Positions 45,233 through 59,720 of a stretch of 64,000 nucleotides of DNA are shown here, piece by piece. Source of the stretch: Metaphire vulgaris (taxonomy: Eukaryota; Annelida; Clitellata; Crassiclitellata; Megascolecidae); assembly GCA_018105865.1 (NCBI GenBank), contig CM030872.1, positions 8,654,516 through 8,718,515 of the forward strand. The letters run 5' to 3'. Position 1 is the stretch's first letter, and every line of letters begins with the position of its first letter. The position numbers and the translations under genes were made by a program. Under the pieces are notes generated by a model. It saw only the letters and a list, made by a program, of their open reading frames with translations, did not search any database and had not been told where the DNA came from.

Positions 45233-45513
45233 GTTAGTAATTGGTATGCAAAGTTTCTCGACAAGTTGTACAATCATTTTGTGTTTGATAGTATAAGAGA
45301 TACAGAATACATGTTTGCTAAATATATAGGCTATATGTCAGTGTAAAATTTTTTGTCTTTATGTCTTGGTAGTTAATAGTTCTGTTTGTATTGTGTTGCC
45401 TTCTGTTTGTGCTTTAGACATTAGTGTCCTGCTGCAGTAACAGTAAATAAAGATACATATAAATTTAAACTAATTGAATGCAATATTAAACTAGGAGAAC
45501 ATAAAATACTAGA

Positions 45514-45705
45514 CAGTGCTTAATCTAGACTCTGGACTCTGGGGGAGGGGGGGAACTGACAAGGCCGGGGGGAGGGGAGGGGTGAAAGTCAGCTAGGGGG
45601 CTGCTGTTAGTTGATGTAGTATGCCAAAATTTCCAGGGGTGAATTTGAAATTTCCTGGGTGAAAAGGGGCAATTTTCCCCCCGGAAACAGCTTAGATTAA
45701 ACCCT
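45514..45705. mobile_element. hAT-type MITE, TTTAATCTAG family, copy 2
   Basis: Ends CAGTGCTTAATCTAGAC and CTTAGATTAAACCCTG. Flanks ATACTAGA and ATACTACG match at 6 of 8. Its right flank (45706-45713) overlaps the first in-frame stop after the last recognised KIF1 exon. Confidence 0.82.
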
Positions 45706-45709
45706 GATA

Positions 45710-48700
45710 CTACGTGGCTAACCTGATCTGGCCAGCCAGAAGCGGATTTATCGCATACAGCCATTCGTGAAACTCCTTATCGTCGAGAGTCTGAATGAGA
45801 AATTGACGGTGTTTTGTCACGACGGAAAATGTGTTACTTGTCTACAATAAGAAACAATATATAAATGTCAGAAATTTCGGTAAAAGCAGACAAATTTACT
45901 ACTACCAAGTTTACTATTAAAGTCACAGCATTAAAATAAGAGGAAGACCACGAAAGGAATGTATAGACAATAAATGTATAGACAATATTAAAGAATGGTG
46001 CAACATGGACATTTTATATATGAAGCTTACAAAGCCACACAAGACAGAATCAATCAATCAATCAATTAATAAACTTCTATAGCGCCACTATCATAATGCC
46101 CAGGGCAGGGCATCAGCCGATGGTGCACCGAATCCAAATAGAATATAAGAGCCAGGTCAATCCCGAAGAACAGTCAGAACAGCGGGGGAGCAATCTAAGG
46201 GGGATAAGCCAAGTCAAACAGGTATGTTTTAAGACCAGATCTGAAAGATCTGTTAAGAATTGTTAGAGACGAATAGAGGAGGCAAACTCAAATTTCAATA
46301 GACACCAATGGGTATTGCTCCTATGGAAAAGAATGAATGAATTACATTCACAAACAGTAGCCATAATGCAACTTCAATCTGAAGTAAAACCTTCACCTTT
46401 TTCATTTTCATTGTAAAATAATTACAGTAAGTTCTTCTACGGATATTATATTAAATAGTATTATATTATAATAATCTATTATTGTAATAATAATTATAAT
46501 TAAGTTCTTCTACAAATGTTATTATTAAGTTCTTCTACAGATGTTATTATGTTATTATGTAACTTTCAATGATTTTTTATGTTTTGGAAATAATAAAATG
46601 ATGATGAGAAAAAAACTAAAACCTTGACGGTCAGTTGAGATTCTTCGCTGAATTCGACTTGGGAGGTCGCAAGATTTATCAATCCTCTTTCAACCAGATC
46701 CTTCTCATTATGATACAGATACACGTATGGACGACGCACAACCTATCCAAAAAAAGATATGCCTCAATACATGTATGCATTATACAATGCAGCTTTGATA
46801 CTGCCCCATTTGATGCACTACCATATTGGAGGGTTTGGATAAAACATACCTTGGATATAGTAAAATAATAAAGCTGTTACAGCAGAACTTCGTTATAATG
46901 AACTTGGTTACAATGTATCCTCAGTTATAACGTACCTCGGATACAACGTACACAATTTTTCAGATCAACTAAGTATGTCATAACCAAGTTCTACTGTAAT
47001 TGACAACGTACACAAAAACACTAATCATAAACCATAATTTTTAAACATGGATCCAGCAATAAGTAGAAATTCTTAGATAATTATTTGCTAAGAGAATTTA
47101 GACATCTTAGAAAAATATGGTACTCAACATCAATATAATATGCTCTTTGTTTTCAGGTAATAAAAACTGTATGTTATGAAATGTCAGAGGCATGGTGGAG
47201 TAGTGGTAGGACTCTTGACGCGCAACCGGAGGGTAGCGGGTTCAAATCCGACCCTAGCCACTGCATAATGAACTTGAGCAAAATCTTCACTCCCGACTTG
47301 CTATGTACTAAGATTCTTCACTTTGTGAATGACTTAATGCACATCAACAACCATGTGTACTAATACTTTTCGTGTATTTGTCGAAAACCAATACAACAAA
47401 AAGAACAAGTGAGTGGGTACTAGAGCAGGCAGGTACAACAAGAAGTCTACTGAACAACACATTAAAAAAGGCAAAGTATGCTATTTTGGAAATGTCATGA
47501 GAAAACAAGGCCCTTGCCTAGAAAAAGAACTAATTCAAGGAACATTATCCAGCAGACGATCACGTGGAAGACCAAGAACAGCTTGGCTAGATAACATAAC
47601 AACATGGACTGGAATCTCTTTACGAAACATGATTCGGAAAACAGAAGAACGACAGACATGGAGAGATGTGATACATACTGGTAGTGTAGCCCAACCTCAC
47701 ATAGAGGATGGCTAAAGAACAGAACAGAACATTTGTCATTTAGCACCGTATTTCAAATGTATTTAATGTTCCCCAGGGAAGATGTGATGATTTCTTAACC
47801 CCTTAACTGGGTGCCCCGAGTAACGCTCGTCCATTTTACATTGAGTTACAAATAGTTGCCCAGTTAAGGGGTTAAGGGATATTGTTCCGTTGGAAGTGGT
47901 GGGGGGCATTCAGAGTTCGACTACGGCACCCAGGGGTCAGTGACCATGCATGGGAAGATGGGTGTGTTGGGTCTGAGGCGGATCTCCATTAGATGCATTC
48001 TTTCAATGATTATTACACGAGTAGTACCAGCGGACATACCACCCAGCGTTTGATCCATCCGGTTTTCCTATCCTCAAGAAAGTTCAAATATCCTTTGCGT
48101 GACACGACCGGACTGACCCTGACTTCGTCAACGGACGGAACAAACTGTCCGTCCTCGTCTGGAAACTCCTTTCTCATCTTCGTTGAAACCAACGTCTTAC
48201 CGACAGCAGTGTCTGGCGCTGCAGCAGCAGCACTGAGGTTGTCGGATGAGGCAGACTTCTTATGCTCACAGCCAACTTGTCTAAAAATAACGTAGAAATA
48301 ACACACATACACGTAATCATATATTTTTTTAGAGTGATTGAAAGTGGCTTAGAAGGCATTACTTACTACCTGTGCGAAAGCCACTGGGGTTTGAACCTGC
48401 CCCGTTAACCTACCGCTCCAGCGCGTAACCCACCATGCCATTTTCAACCCCCTTATATACACATTAAGAAAATCATAGTGAAATTAACACAGTAGTTTAA
48501 TCTTGTTTGGCAGACCGTCATAATGTAAGCCATTCAGTAAATGGTTATGACATCAAGATCATCATCTCCAATAAAGGTTTTTTCAATGGACAAAAATCGA
48601 ACAGCAAATGACTTGTGCAGTGCCAAATATCCTTCAACCTTTAAGTGACGAACTAACATTGATACGATTGGTTTCCAACTGTCCACTCATTAGACTTGTG

Positions 48701-51050
48701 TTTCTGCCATTACTGCGCGAAAATTGTAATCTTTGATTTTGATCTGATACTAATAAACTGATATAAATCAATCAATCAATCAAAAGTCTAGCTGCTTCTT
48801 TGACTGACTTCTGGAACTCACCTGAACATCTGTCATCATCATCATCATCATCATCATCATAATCATCATCATCATCATCATCACCACCACCACCACCACC
48901 ACCACCACCACCACCACCACTACCATCAACAACATCATTATAATCATCAACATCATTGTTTATTTACCTTCTCTTGGCTAATATTTAAGAAACCAGCTAA
49001 GTTCAAAGCAAAAACTCCCTTCAAACTTGATGACTTGAAGTTGCTACGCTTATGCACATAGACCTATATAAGGAATCATAATCCAATGTTGAGCAAACAT
49101 AACCACTGCAACTCATTCTAGAACACCACACACCATAGGTACAAAATGTAAAATCAATGGATTTCCTACAGATTAAACATGTTAAAAATCTCAGATATAT
49201 GCTACTCTGACCAATTCAACTTCAACAGACTGAGATTTGAAACAATATATTATATATTACGTGTAGTTTCTTGGAATATAACTTCCAAAACATTAATAAC
49301 GTACACTCAACAAATCGAAAACAATAAACAATCAATATACCTCAGTTAATACAAAAAGACTATTTGTCAAATAAAATTTTAAAATCTACAGTGGATGAGG
49401 AAGGGGTTATCTAGTTCAATCAAAATGAACACACGATTCTAAATTCCAAAACAAAGCGTCAAACAAATCAAGAAAGTTCCAGAAGCCAAAAAGCCGGGAA
49501 AGAATTTGACCAAAGAAGTTTCATCTAATGATTTGTCAACCACCAACTTAAAACTGTATCAGTAAGTAAAGAAACTAAACAGAATACTACTGTACTAATG
49601 CTATAATGCTGAAAAGAAAACAAATGAATTAGTACTCGAAAGGGCAGGTACACAAAAGAAAATTGCTATCTACAATACGTAAAAGACAACTTCAATTTTT
49701 TTGGACATATAATGAGGAAGAAAGGCATAGAAAACCTGGTAACTACTGGAAAAGTCGAAGGCAAAAGATCAAGAGGAAGACAAAGAATGATGTATATCAG
49801 CAGTTTACTGACTGATGTAAATGGGGGGTAACTACAGAATTAGAACTCATACAAGCAACAAACAACAGAGAGAAATGGAAGTCCATAGTCGTCAACGTAG
49901 AAATACACGACACCTGAAGAAGAAGAAGAATGCTATAACCATTTGAATATAACAATATGATGAAGAACAAAAATGGGTGACCACAACTAGGTTTGCAAGC
50001 CAATTCAAATGGCAGTCTGGCAGTGTTTTCAATCACATATTCTGGGAAGGCAGTTTTGTATCGTGTGGCAAAATGAAAACAAAAACATAATAAGCTTTTA
50101 GATACATTTTAAATTTCTTTCTGAAATATGAAAATTATGAATTATGAAAATAAGGGTATCCAAACTCAGAAGTTTTATATCGGCTCCCCGCCCTGGTGGC
50201 AATGAGCAGAGCTGGGGAGCCGGGGAGCCGATATAAAACTTCTGAGTTTAGATACCCTTATTTTGGGGGAATTTTTTTACTCAAAACACAACTCCAGATA
50301 TTCAAAACTCAACAGCCCTGGTCACCAACAAGACAAATATTGGCATGATAAGGTTGTTGACCAAATTTGACAAAAAACCCGTAAAGAATACTAATTTAAT
50401 CAGTAGAAGTAACGGGGGAAACGGAGGGGATTAGCCCAGATATAAGTGGAATGATAGAAAACACAGCATTCAGACAAAATTAAACACAAAATCTACTGGA
50501 ATTAAGGGATCACAATCTCTTTGGGATTCAAGAAAATTATTAGGCATCATTCAGAAAGCTATCATGTTATTCTGCACTCTGGATTTCTAACTTAAATAAT
50601 TGCAAGCGTAATGTAATGTAATTGAAATACCTCGAACACACAAAATTTGAAAAAAACCAAAGCAAGCAGCAGGTTAACTTGTGTCGACCACGCAGTGAGG
50701 TAAAGAACAGCATTTGAATTCTAATAAATGCCATAGTAATTTTAATCAGTTTGCTTAACCAAATGGCTCCAACTTCTTCTGGGAAAAATAGTTGAAAATC
50801 TACATGAAAGCCCAGGAAAAAAAGCAAGATGATAGATTTAAGAGGAACCTTAAAAATCTACCATTTATTCAAGCTGGTACATTTCCTCAGGCAAAACAGA
50901 CAATTGATGCTTAACCTCTTAACTGGGGATCCCCGATATATCCGTCCATTTTACATTGAGTTACAGTTAAATACACGGTTAAGGGGTTAAAGAAAAACAG
51001 CAAATATAACAAAGATCAGTCTAAACTTGAGGCTAATGAAACACAAAGTA

Positions 51051-51115
<65 letters not shown>

Positions 51116-52517
51116 CTTTGACAATTTATATAGCGCTATGCCCAAGGCAATGCCTAAGTTGAGAGCACTTCACACCTAACAATCGTACGATGTTCTAAAT
51201 AAATGCATCTTAAGGTTCATTGCAAACTGGGCACTAGTGTTCGAGTTAGTAACGTAGTAAGTTACAGTAATACCGTAATAACAAAGTTCTGTTGATAATA
51301 TTATTCACAATAGAAATTTCATGATGTTTCTCATGCCTCTGTTAAACTCAGCTTAAATAAGCTGCCAGGCAGACCCAACAAAGCACAAGGAAATCTACAC
51401 AATTAAAACAATAGTCCTATAGGAGTATCCAGAACAATCTCTATGGTCACTGATCTATGCCCACCAGCAAGAAATCTGCTTCTGCCATTGGCGTCTATTA
51501 ATAGACGACAATGGTTTCTATGGCTTCTGCCCACCAGTGGGCGGAGCAACCGGACTTTGTTGGTAAACACTGGATACCCCTATAAAAATTTAACAAAATT
51601 ATTATACCATCTAACTAGTTCTTTTACTGTCTGTTTTGCCTGACATGGATTGCATTAATTAGTCCAATTCCAAATGATGCCTATATCGTGATTAAAAAGT
51701 AAAAGAAAATATCCAGAGATACTGCTACAGGATGAAGCATTCCATCGACTCTGTCTAACCGATCAGTCCAGACACTCCGGACATTAAAGGCCAACGAAGC
51801 ATCTATTCTCACCTAGAACCAGTGCGCATACACTGGCTGTGAACATCAGGCGCCGAACTGCTTCTCGGAATCTGACAGGGTACCAGTAGCTGTGAAGCAA
51901 AGGGGTGTTTAACTATTGCCTGGCCCTGTTTGCGTTGAACTTCTCTACAAGTTTAAAGTCAGCGGTTTATTTACAAACTGAAATATATCACACACGATGA
52001 TTGTGTGTGACTTAAGAATTCTCCCAACTGAAGAAATGTCTGCAGTAAGGAAAATAGAACTAAAATTCAAGTCAACTTTACTTATTAATGCCCTGTGTTA
52101 ATCCTACAGGTGTAAAACATAACGTCAAGAAATTCATTTACAAGCAGTAGCATGCAAAGGGGGGCCGGTGAGGCAGGGGCCCCTGGCATCCACCAGATAA
52201 GGGCATCCAAATTGTCTCAGCGACCTTTTTTGCCTGTCAACACCTAACACTGAGGTGGAGGGGGCATCCAAATTTACTTTGGCCCAAAGCATTCACCCAT
52301 CTTTGGCAAACCACTGTCTATGAGCCAACAATTGCTGCAAAGCTAACCTGTCTTAAAGGAAAAAATACTATATACTGACAATTACATAAGACAATCAGGA
52401 ACCTCCTATAAATGGATCATTGCAGCAAATCTAACATTAATAAGACAAATAAGAAGCTGGAGCCACAGGAAACTGCAGTGCTAAAAAGATGGTGACTTAA
52501 TGTGCGTTAACAACCAC

Positions 52518-52571
<54 letters not shown>

Positions 52572-55500
52572 GTGAATTCAACTCATGCCCAATACATTTG
52601 CAAAGACACAAGTGAATGCAGTTAGACATGCAGTGAAAAATTCAGTGAATGCAACTTTCTTCTATGAACTTGACAACTGTGACAAAGAAGAGGAGTTAAT
52701 TAAACGCTAATATGAAAGTGAAAACACGTTAGCCACAAAGTTTCAGAGCAGAGGATAAAAAAACTAGACAATTTTCTCTGCACTGTAAGGCAAAGAAAGA
52801 CATCACAAAGAAATTAAAAACATGAATTTTGATAAATTCATTTAATCCTTGAATGCTCATGATGAAAATTAAAAGATGAAACAAATACAGTAAAACTTCG
52901 ATATAACGTACTTAGCGAGTCTGTAAAATTTAGTACATTATATCCAAGGCATGTTATAACCAAGGATATGTTGTAACCGAGTCCGCTATAACGAGGTTCT
53001 GCGGTAACAGCTTTGTTATTTTATATTGCTAGGTCAGTGGGGCGCAGTGGGGCGGAGACAGCCTACAAAGGCTAAGCCATGCCGCGCAAAACAGAGAGGT
53101 GTGGGAGACAATAGTGGAAAAGGCATCGGGCACCTACGGGCGTTGAACCTATGGTTGTTGATGATGATGATGATGATGATGATTGCTAGGTCAGCAATGA
53201 TTAATGGTAAATGGTAATGTGTAAAGTGTTCTTGATCTTGGCCTGCTATGACTATAGCGCTATATAAATCGGCTTATTAACTAACTAACTAACTAACTAA
53301 TGGGAAAAATAGGAGTGAGACAGAACCTGTAAGAATCTGTTGTTGAAATGCCTGGATCGGACAACACGCTAAGACTGAGGGCGTCAGCTTTATCCGAAAT
53401 CACGCATTCGTCTTGCGCCGGAGTGAATTCGATTTCCGTTGCACTCGCTTCCATTTCCTGGAAATATTACCACACAGTATTCCATCATATTCCGTCATCT
53501 GCGTTCAGGGGCGGCGCTGGGTTTTGTTGGCTGGGTGGGTCTAATGTAATTACACAACCAGAACCCGGCTCAGACTACCCCTCCCCATCACCCCCTCCTC
53601 CCGCACCCCAAATCATGATTTCTCTGCAGATTTGTACGATTTGCTCGGGTGTCCCTGCCCGAGACTGGGTGGGTCCGGACCCGTGGACCCACCCCCGTAG
53701 CGCCGCCTCTGTCTGAGTTGAGTAAGCAGCACAAAAAATAACAGTTAATCAAGCAGGATTAATTTTGCTGCAATGATATTTTTCTTGGGTATCTATTTTT
53801 TTCACGCGACTCCATTGCCAGGAGCGCCTCTGAGTAGGAATATAAAAGGCGCTTTACAATTTATGCTACATTACATCAGACATTAATTTCCACTGTTAAT
53901 CCTTACAATCTAGCAATCCATACATATGATATGTTATGAGGTCAAAATATCGGCCACATGGTGTCAATGGGTTAATGGAAATTCAGTAACATCGTGCAAA
54001 TTCAAATACAGTGCTGAGCAAAATTCTGGAATCATCTTTTCAATTTAAATCTCTCTCCTTCTATTGCATGTACCGGGGTGTATTTCTTTTTCTCTATTTC
54101 TTAACACCTATTCTAGCTGTTCTCTATCTCAAATCAACACAGTATATAAAAATAATTGGAAAAACACCTGCAAGAAGATAAGTCAATTTGAGACATTTGC
54201 ACACCACAGTAACCACTTCAGACGAAAAAATTAATCTGCAAAGGTTTCAAATGAATGTGTGTTACTTCACATTACATTACATTACAGCGGTACAGACAGT
54301 GTACAGTAGAGGTATTCAAATTGTGGCCGCGGGCCAGATCCGGTCCGCCAAGCGGTTGCAAAATGGCCCACAAAGATACTAAAATGATATATAACTTTTT
54401 CCAATACAGGGTGGCACAAAAAAACGGACTAGTTACATTTAGGTTTGCATTTAATATAGTCCGGTTTTTTGTGCTACCCTGTACATACGAAATACATTTT
54501 AATGTCTTGTTTTCAACTTGCCAGGGGCTGTAAAAATATCCCTGTTTCCAAATATCAACATGACAATGAATATCAGTCAGAGCAAGTAAACTTACCGGTG
54601 GAGGGGGGTTAATGGTAGTGGAAGGTTGCGAACGATTTCGAACCATAAGTTCCAGACACCTTGACATCAATTCGACATCCGTACCACATTGGTTCTCTTG
54701 ATTTTCAACTACTTCGGTTGCGTTCGTTATAATGTTCCCGTCATCATCGGCATTTTCTTTATCTGATATCTCCTTTTCTTTGTTCTGTGCTTGTCGGAAC
54801 TTGTTCGACGTCTCCTTGTTCAACTTGCTCAGCTCGAGTGACGGGTCTTGTTCCAGAAGCTTCTCTCGCAACAACAGGACGTGGCGAGCTTTCTCCACCT
54901 ACAGCAACAACCTCTGATTTCAATCTTTATTTTGAAAGTAATATGTAATAGATTTTTAAAAAGACTGTGTTTTTGTGGCATTTCAAACTCACTGTGGTTT
55001 GAAATGGCTCAATGAAGATGGAAAGCAAAACAGAAAGTACAATCATAATTCATTTCATCCACTCCTCCCCTTTTGTGGCATTTCAAACTCACTAGAATAA
55101 AATTGCCACGGAATATATTGACAATTCTAGAACGATATGACACAATGAAGATGGAAGCAAACGAAAATGTAGTTTTAATTCATTTCATCACTCCTCTGAA
55201 TTTTTGCATATAGCCAGCTTTACCAATAGTCCTTCCATAGGCTCACAATTTTGTGGCATTTCGAACACTCTAGAATAAAATTGAGATGGAATATATTGAC
55301 AATCCCAGAATGATTTGACGCATTAAAGATGGGGACACAAGAAAATGTGGTTTTAATTCGTTTCAAACTCCTCTCAATTTCTGCATATCTACTGTATACA
55401 GTGTAGTCTACTGTAGCAATCGATTTCATAATATTTTTGTTGTCTATGCAACTGTAGTAATCTCCCGCTGTTGATGTAGCGCGTCGATACAATAGTTCAG

Positions 55501-56181
55501 TCAACATCACCAACGAAACTCAAAACCAAAAAAAGATTTACGTTCTTCCATTTATTTGTCACGTCCTGAAAACACAGGATGTTTGCGATTCTTTACGTCA
55601 AAGCAATTTTTAAAATCCAAAAATATTCTGCACAAAACCAATTTCTCAACAAATCCAAGGAGTGTTAAGACCTAGAAAAAAGCTAGGGACCCAAAGCGTA
55701 ATGTTAAAAAGCCAAACAAGATTTTACATCAAGCCAATTTCACACATAAACTTTTAATAAAAATTTTTAAACGTTTATATTTTTGCGGGCCAAATAAAAT
55801 CAGCCCGCGGGCCAAATTTGGCCCGTGGGCCAAGGTTTTGACACCCCTGCTGTAAAGCATCAGAGAGAAAAAAAACATAGACATTCAGTAGATTACCAGT
55901 TCAAGACGTGTCAGTTTCTCCAGCTCCCACTGATGTTCCAGAATAAGGGAGTCCCCCCTGGGTCGCCAACCCTGCAAATTCTCCTCCCCTCGAACGTACG
56001 TCGACGAAGTGTCTAACACCCTACGCTGGCAGCGTTGCGATCCTAAAGGCAAAAATAAAATTGATTCACAACAGATCAAAAAGTCAATCTAAAAACAACA
56101 GCAATATTATAAATGTAATCATCATCATAGTGTAGCCCAACCTCGCATCGAGGATGGCTAAAGAACAGAACAGAACAGAAC

Positions 56182-56238
<57 letters not shown>

Positions 56239-56267
56239 GGTCTTCCTTGCCCTCTGTCTCCTTCTAC

Positions 56268-56298
<31 letters not shown>

Positions 56299-59200
56299 AG
56301 TGCTTTGTAGGCCTATCTATTGTTATCCATTCTTTCAACATGTCCAAACCAAGCTAATCTCATTTTGTGTATTTTATCGAAGACTGTTTCACTGTAATAT
56401 TACAAAGAGTTTAAAAGACAGTACTTTGCAGTTAAAATAATACACCCACTATGTCATACTGTCATATATAGACCAGAGAATGCAGGGCCAGAGAATGCAG
56501 GGATGGCAACTCAATTAATATCAAACAGTTCAGTGCTTGAGACAAGGTAGTCAAAGTTTCAAGAGACAAACCATAGACATTGCAAGATAAAAGATGAGAT
56601 CGTATATGGGTTCATGTAGGTCCTAAGGCCGTTCCACAAAGCATTACTTCATTCTTGTCACGTAGAAAGTTAACTTATCGTGTGATTTTTGTCATCATCA
56701 TCATCATCATCATCATTTCCTCTTTCCTTCATTAGTTGAAGATGAGGTGACGTCATGAATCAGGCATTTCCAGGTAGTTCTTTCTTTAGATGCTTTTATT
56801 GCTGTTGTTATAGCCATTCCAGTCCATTCTTCTATGTCGTCCACCCATCTTCTGTTTGTAAAAGTTATTGCGATGTTAAAATGTTATTACTTTTTTTCTT
56901 TTCCTGGCATGATACCTTGTTGTATTGTTTGCTGTAGGCTATCTTTGTTGTTTAGATAAGTACTTTGTTGTACATGACCAAAATAACTCAATTTTCGTCT
57001 TTGGCAGATGTTAAAGAATTTACGTTTTCCTAGGTATTTGCTTTTTATTCTAAATAGATGACTTCTTCATTTGTTTGTTTTTCTGTCCATGATATTCTTT
57101 GCATTGTTCTGAGAGAAAACATTTCGAAGGCATCTAGTCTTTGTCTTATTTTATGATTTTTGTCACAGAGCTGTAAAAAGCTAAAACAAAAATCTAAATT
57201 TTCCAAAACTATTATACACTCGAGTAAGGACCATTCTTGATGAAAAATAAATATATCTTTTCTAGACAATCTCCAATAGGGAACGACAGAAGGAAAGAAA
57301 GAAGAAGGTCCCTCCTTGGTGAAAAAGGAATATATCATTTCTAGACTAATTGTATGTCTTCAGGCATCTAAATCCCCACTGTATTAATAAAGCCTTGATT
57401 TTCACGATTTTGTCTCATAGATAAAAAAGCATGAATAACATAATCAATTAGTTAAAGTGAAAAATAATATGAAGAAAAATGTCCTATGCTGGTCATGTCA
57501 TGAGAGGTTCGACCAGAGACCTACCACTGATAATAATGGAAGGCAGGATAGAAGGAACATGGGGAAGGGGGTGACCGAGAAGAAGCTGGATGGACGACAT
57601 CTTTGACTGGACAAACACAAAGAACTATGGAGTGATAAAAAGGGTGGCAGAAGATAGAGAGAAATGGAGGAAAATGACAGTCAACAGAGGATAATACAAA
57701 AAGAGGAAGAAGAAGAAGAAAAAAGGTGCTGAAAGGATAGCAAGCTAAAGCATCATATATTCTTACCTGTGTCAGATCTCTGTTTCAACGTGAGTTCGTA
57801 GATTCCGGTCACTTTGCTGCAGTCTTGAGGTCTGTTAAATCCTTGGCCAAACAGGCTCTTAAGAGATCTACCAGTTTAAAACATAATGTCCAGGCTCAAA
57901 ATCAGTTATATGCGGGTGCATCATGACAACATGATCTCAAGCTGTTTCACCATTCAAATCTACACCTACGCCAGTTCACAACAGAACATTGTCAACAACA
58001 CATGCGATGTAACGTAATGTAGCATTTGTATAGCGCCTCTTATATTTCTACTCAGAGGCACTCCTGGTATTGGAGTTGCATGGTAAAGAAGTAGAGGGAC
58101 TTTAGCTTTTGCATTGAACAGAGCGAGGGAGTAAGAAGTGATTACCGAATGGATGGGTTCAAGGCATTCCAGAGGGAGGGTCCAGTCACTGCAAAAGCCT
58201 GACGCTGAGTAAGAGCAGTGCGTGATCTAGTAACACATGCATTCTGAACAAGCAAAAATGCATCAGGTCTTTGGTTAAGGCATAGCAGTAATCTCAATCA
58301 CTCAGCCTGTATAAAATACAGACAATCCATCAAATCTTCAAACAAAATGGGTAGGTTTTAGCTTGGCAGTGCTTCTGAGTTGAATGATTCTTCAGAAGAG
58401 GCGCTATACTGTACACATATTCTGTTACATTACACTACATACACTGTCTTTCAGATATATTGGCCATTGCCTCGCTGATCTTTCACCATTCCCATAGCTA
58501 TCTTAAGAAAGGCTAAGTGCCTAAGAACTAGCAGCAACTGTTGTACTACTTTCCAAAGCGCTATATAAATCCACCAAATTTTACTTACTTATACAACATT
58601 ATATTATGCTACATTGAGATCACAACACAGACAGGCCTGTCAAGATGGGGCAGGGGATGCTCAGGGCCTGGCGATCTGTAAGGGCCCGGGCAGGTGTGCA
58701 ACTAAGTTAAGGAACCTAACGCAATATTACTTATTTATTTTTATGAATACTGCGAATGCACCGGAGAACCCGGGAGCCTGCCCAAGGCAGGCAGTGCATG
58801 TCCTTTAACATCTTGAAAAATCTGACCAGCAATAAAGATCATCACCACCGTTTCACGCTTGTTTTGCACATATTTGGAGAAAATTTGTAAAAAATCGCTG
58901 AATTTTTTTGGAAGACATTACAAAATTTTCACAAACTTTTCTAGAAAATTTTAGAGGCCCATTACTGCTCTGTCCGGAACCCCGGAATTTCTCTTGACGG
59001 GTCTGAACACATATGCACGGCAGTTTAAAAAAGACTGTCATAGGCAACTAAATGAAAAGAGAAAGCCAGGTGAGTTCCACAAGGTAGGCATACCTGGCAG
59101 CAGTGAGACGAGTGTCGCGGGAATAGAAAATCATGCACAGGTCCTTTGTAATGCAAACTGGTTGCGAGCAGTCATCAACCTGCATGAAGTACATGACCGA

Positions 59201-59665
59201 CAAAATTTATTACCAACAAAATTTATTACCAGAACCAGAAGAATTGCCCGTAATAAAATTACAAGTCCATCTCCCGAGAAAGTCGGCTCAATGTTGCTTA
59301 AAGGGAGTGAAAATGATAAATCTAGATTCAACTGACTAAATAAAAATCTTCAACTCTCTGCAAGTTTTTAATCATTTCAAACCCATTGATTTTCATTTAC
59401 AGTGTCAGGGTCAATGACATGGAATGATCTATCGATAATTGTGAAATCATCCTGTACCCTGACATCCTGTAAGAAAATTATAAACACTTATTTGTTTAGA
59501 AAATCTTATTCTCTTCTGCCTTAGACTGTTTTCCTTTCCTTTTTTGATGACTGTTATTTTATTTATTTTTATTGGATTCTGTAATGTGCCCTTGCTTCTG
59601 ACTTTTTGGTAATATGGCGCACAAGAAATTGTCAGTTTAATAATAATAATAATAATAATAATAAC

Positions 59666-59720
<55 letters not shown>

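Larger units (their letters stand above)
34809..45709. other. Intergenic DNA between RER1 5' end and KIF1 3' end
   Basis: No conserved coding exon was found in these 10.9 kb. The RER1 promoter and any 5' UTR exon, and the KIF1 3' UTR, should lie here but cannot be placed. It is AT-rich and holds at least nine MITEs (listed separately), LINE fragments (37156, 44555), (CA)n at 39237-39264, (TTA)n at 43440-43485, (TCAA)n near 39765-39800 and minisatellites. 35774-37150 and 41527-42765 show no recognisable feature beyond simple repeats. Confidence 0.55.
48281..51812 (-). other. KIF1 intron
   Basis: 3.5 kb without a recognised exon. Holds a SINE, LINE fragments, a TTAA element, a 44-bp-arm palindrome and microsatellites (listed). 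48450-48830 and 51181-51812 show nothing else I recognise. Confidence 0.6.

Noticed and set aside
58994..59335. 113-codon + strand frame
   Set aside because: No recognised domain, overlaps a hAT end and precedes a LINE tail; more likely repeat than gene.
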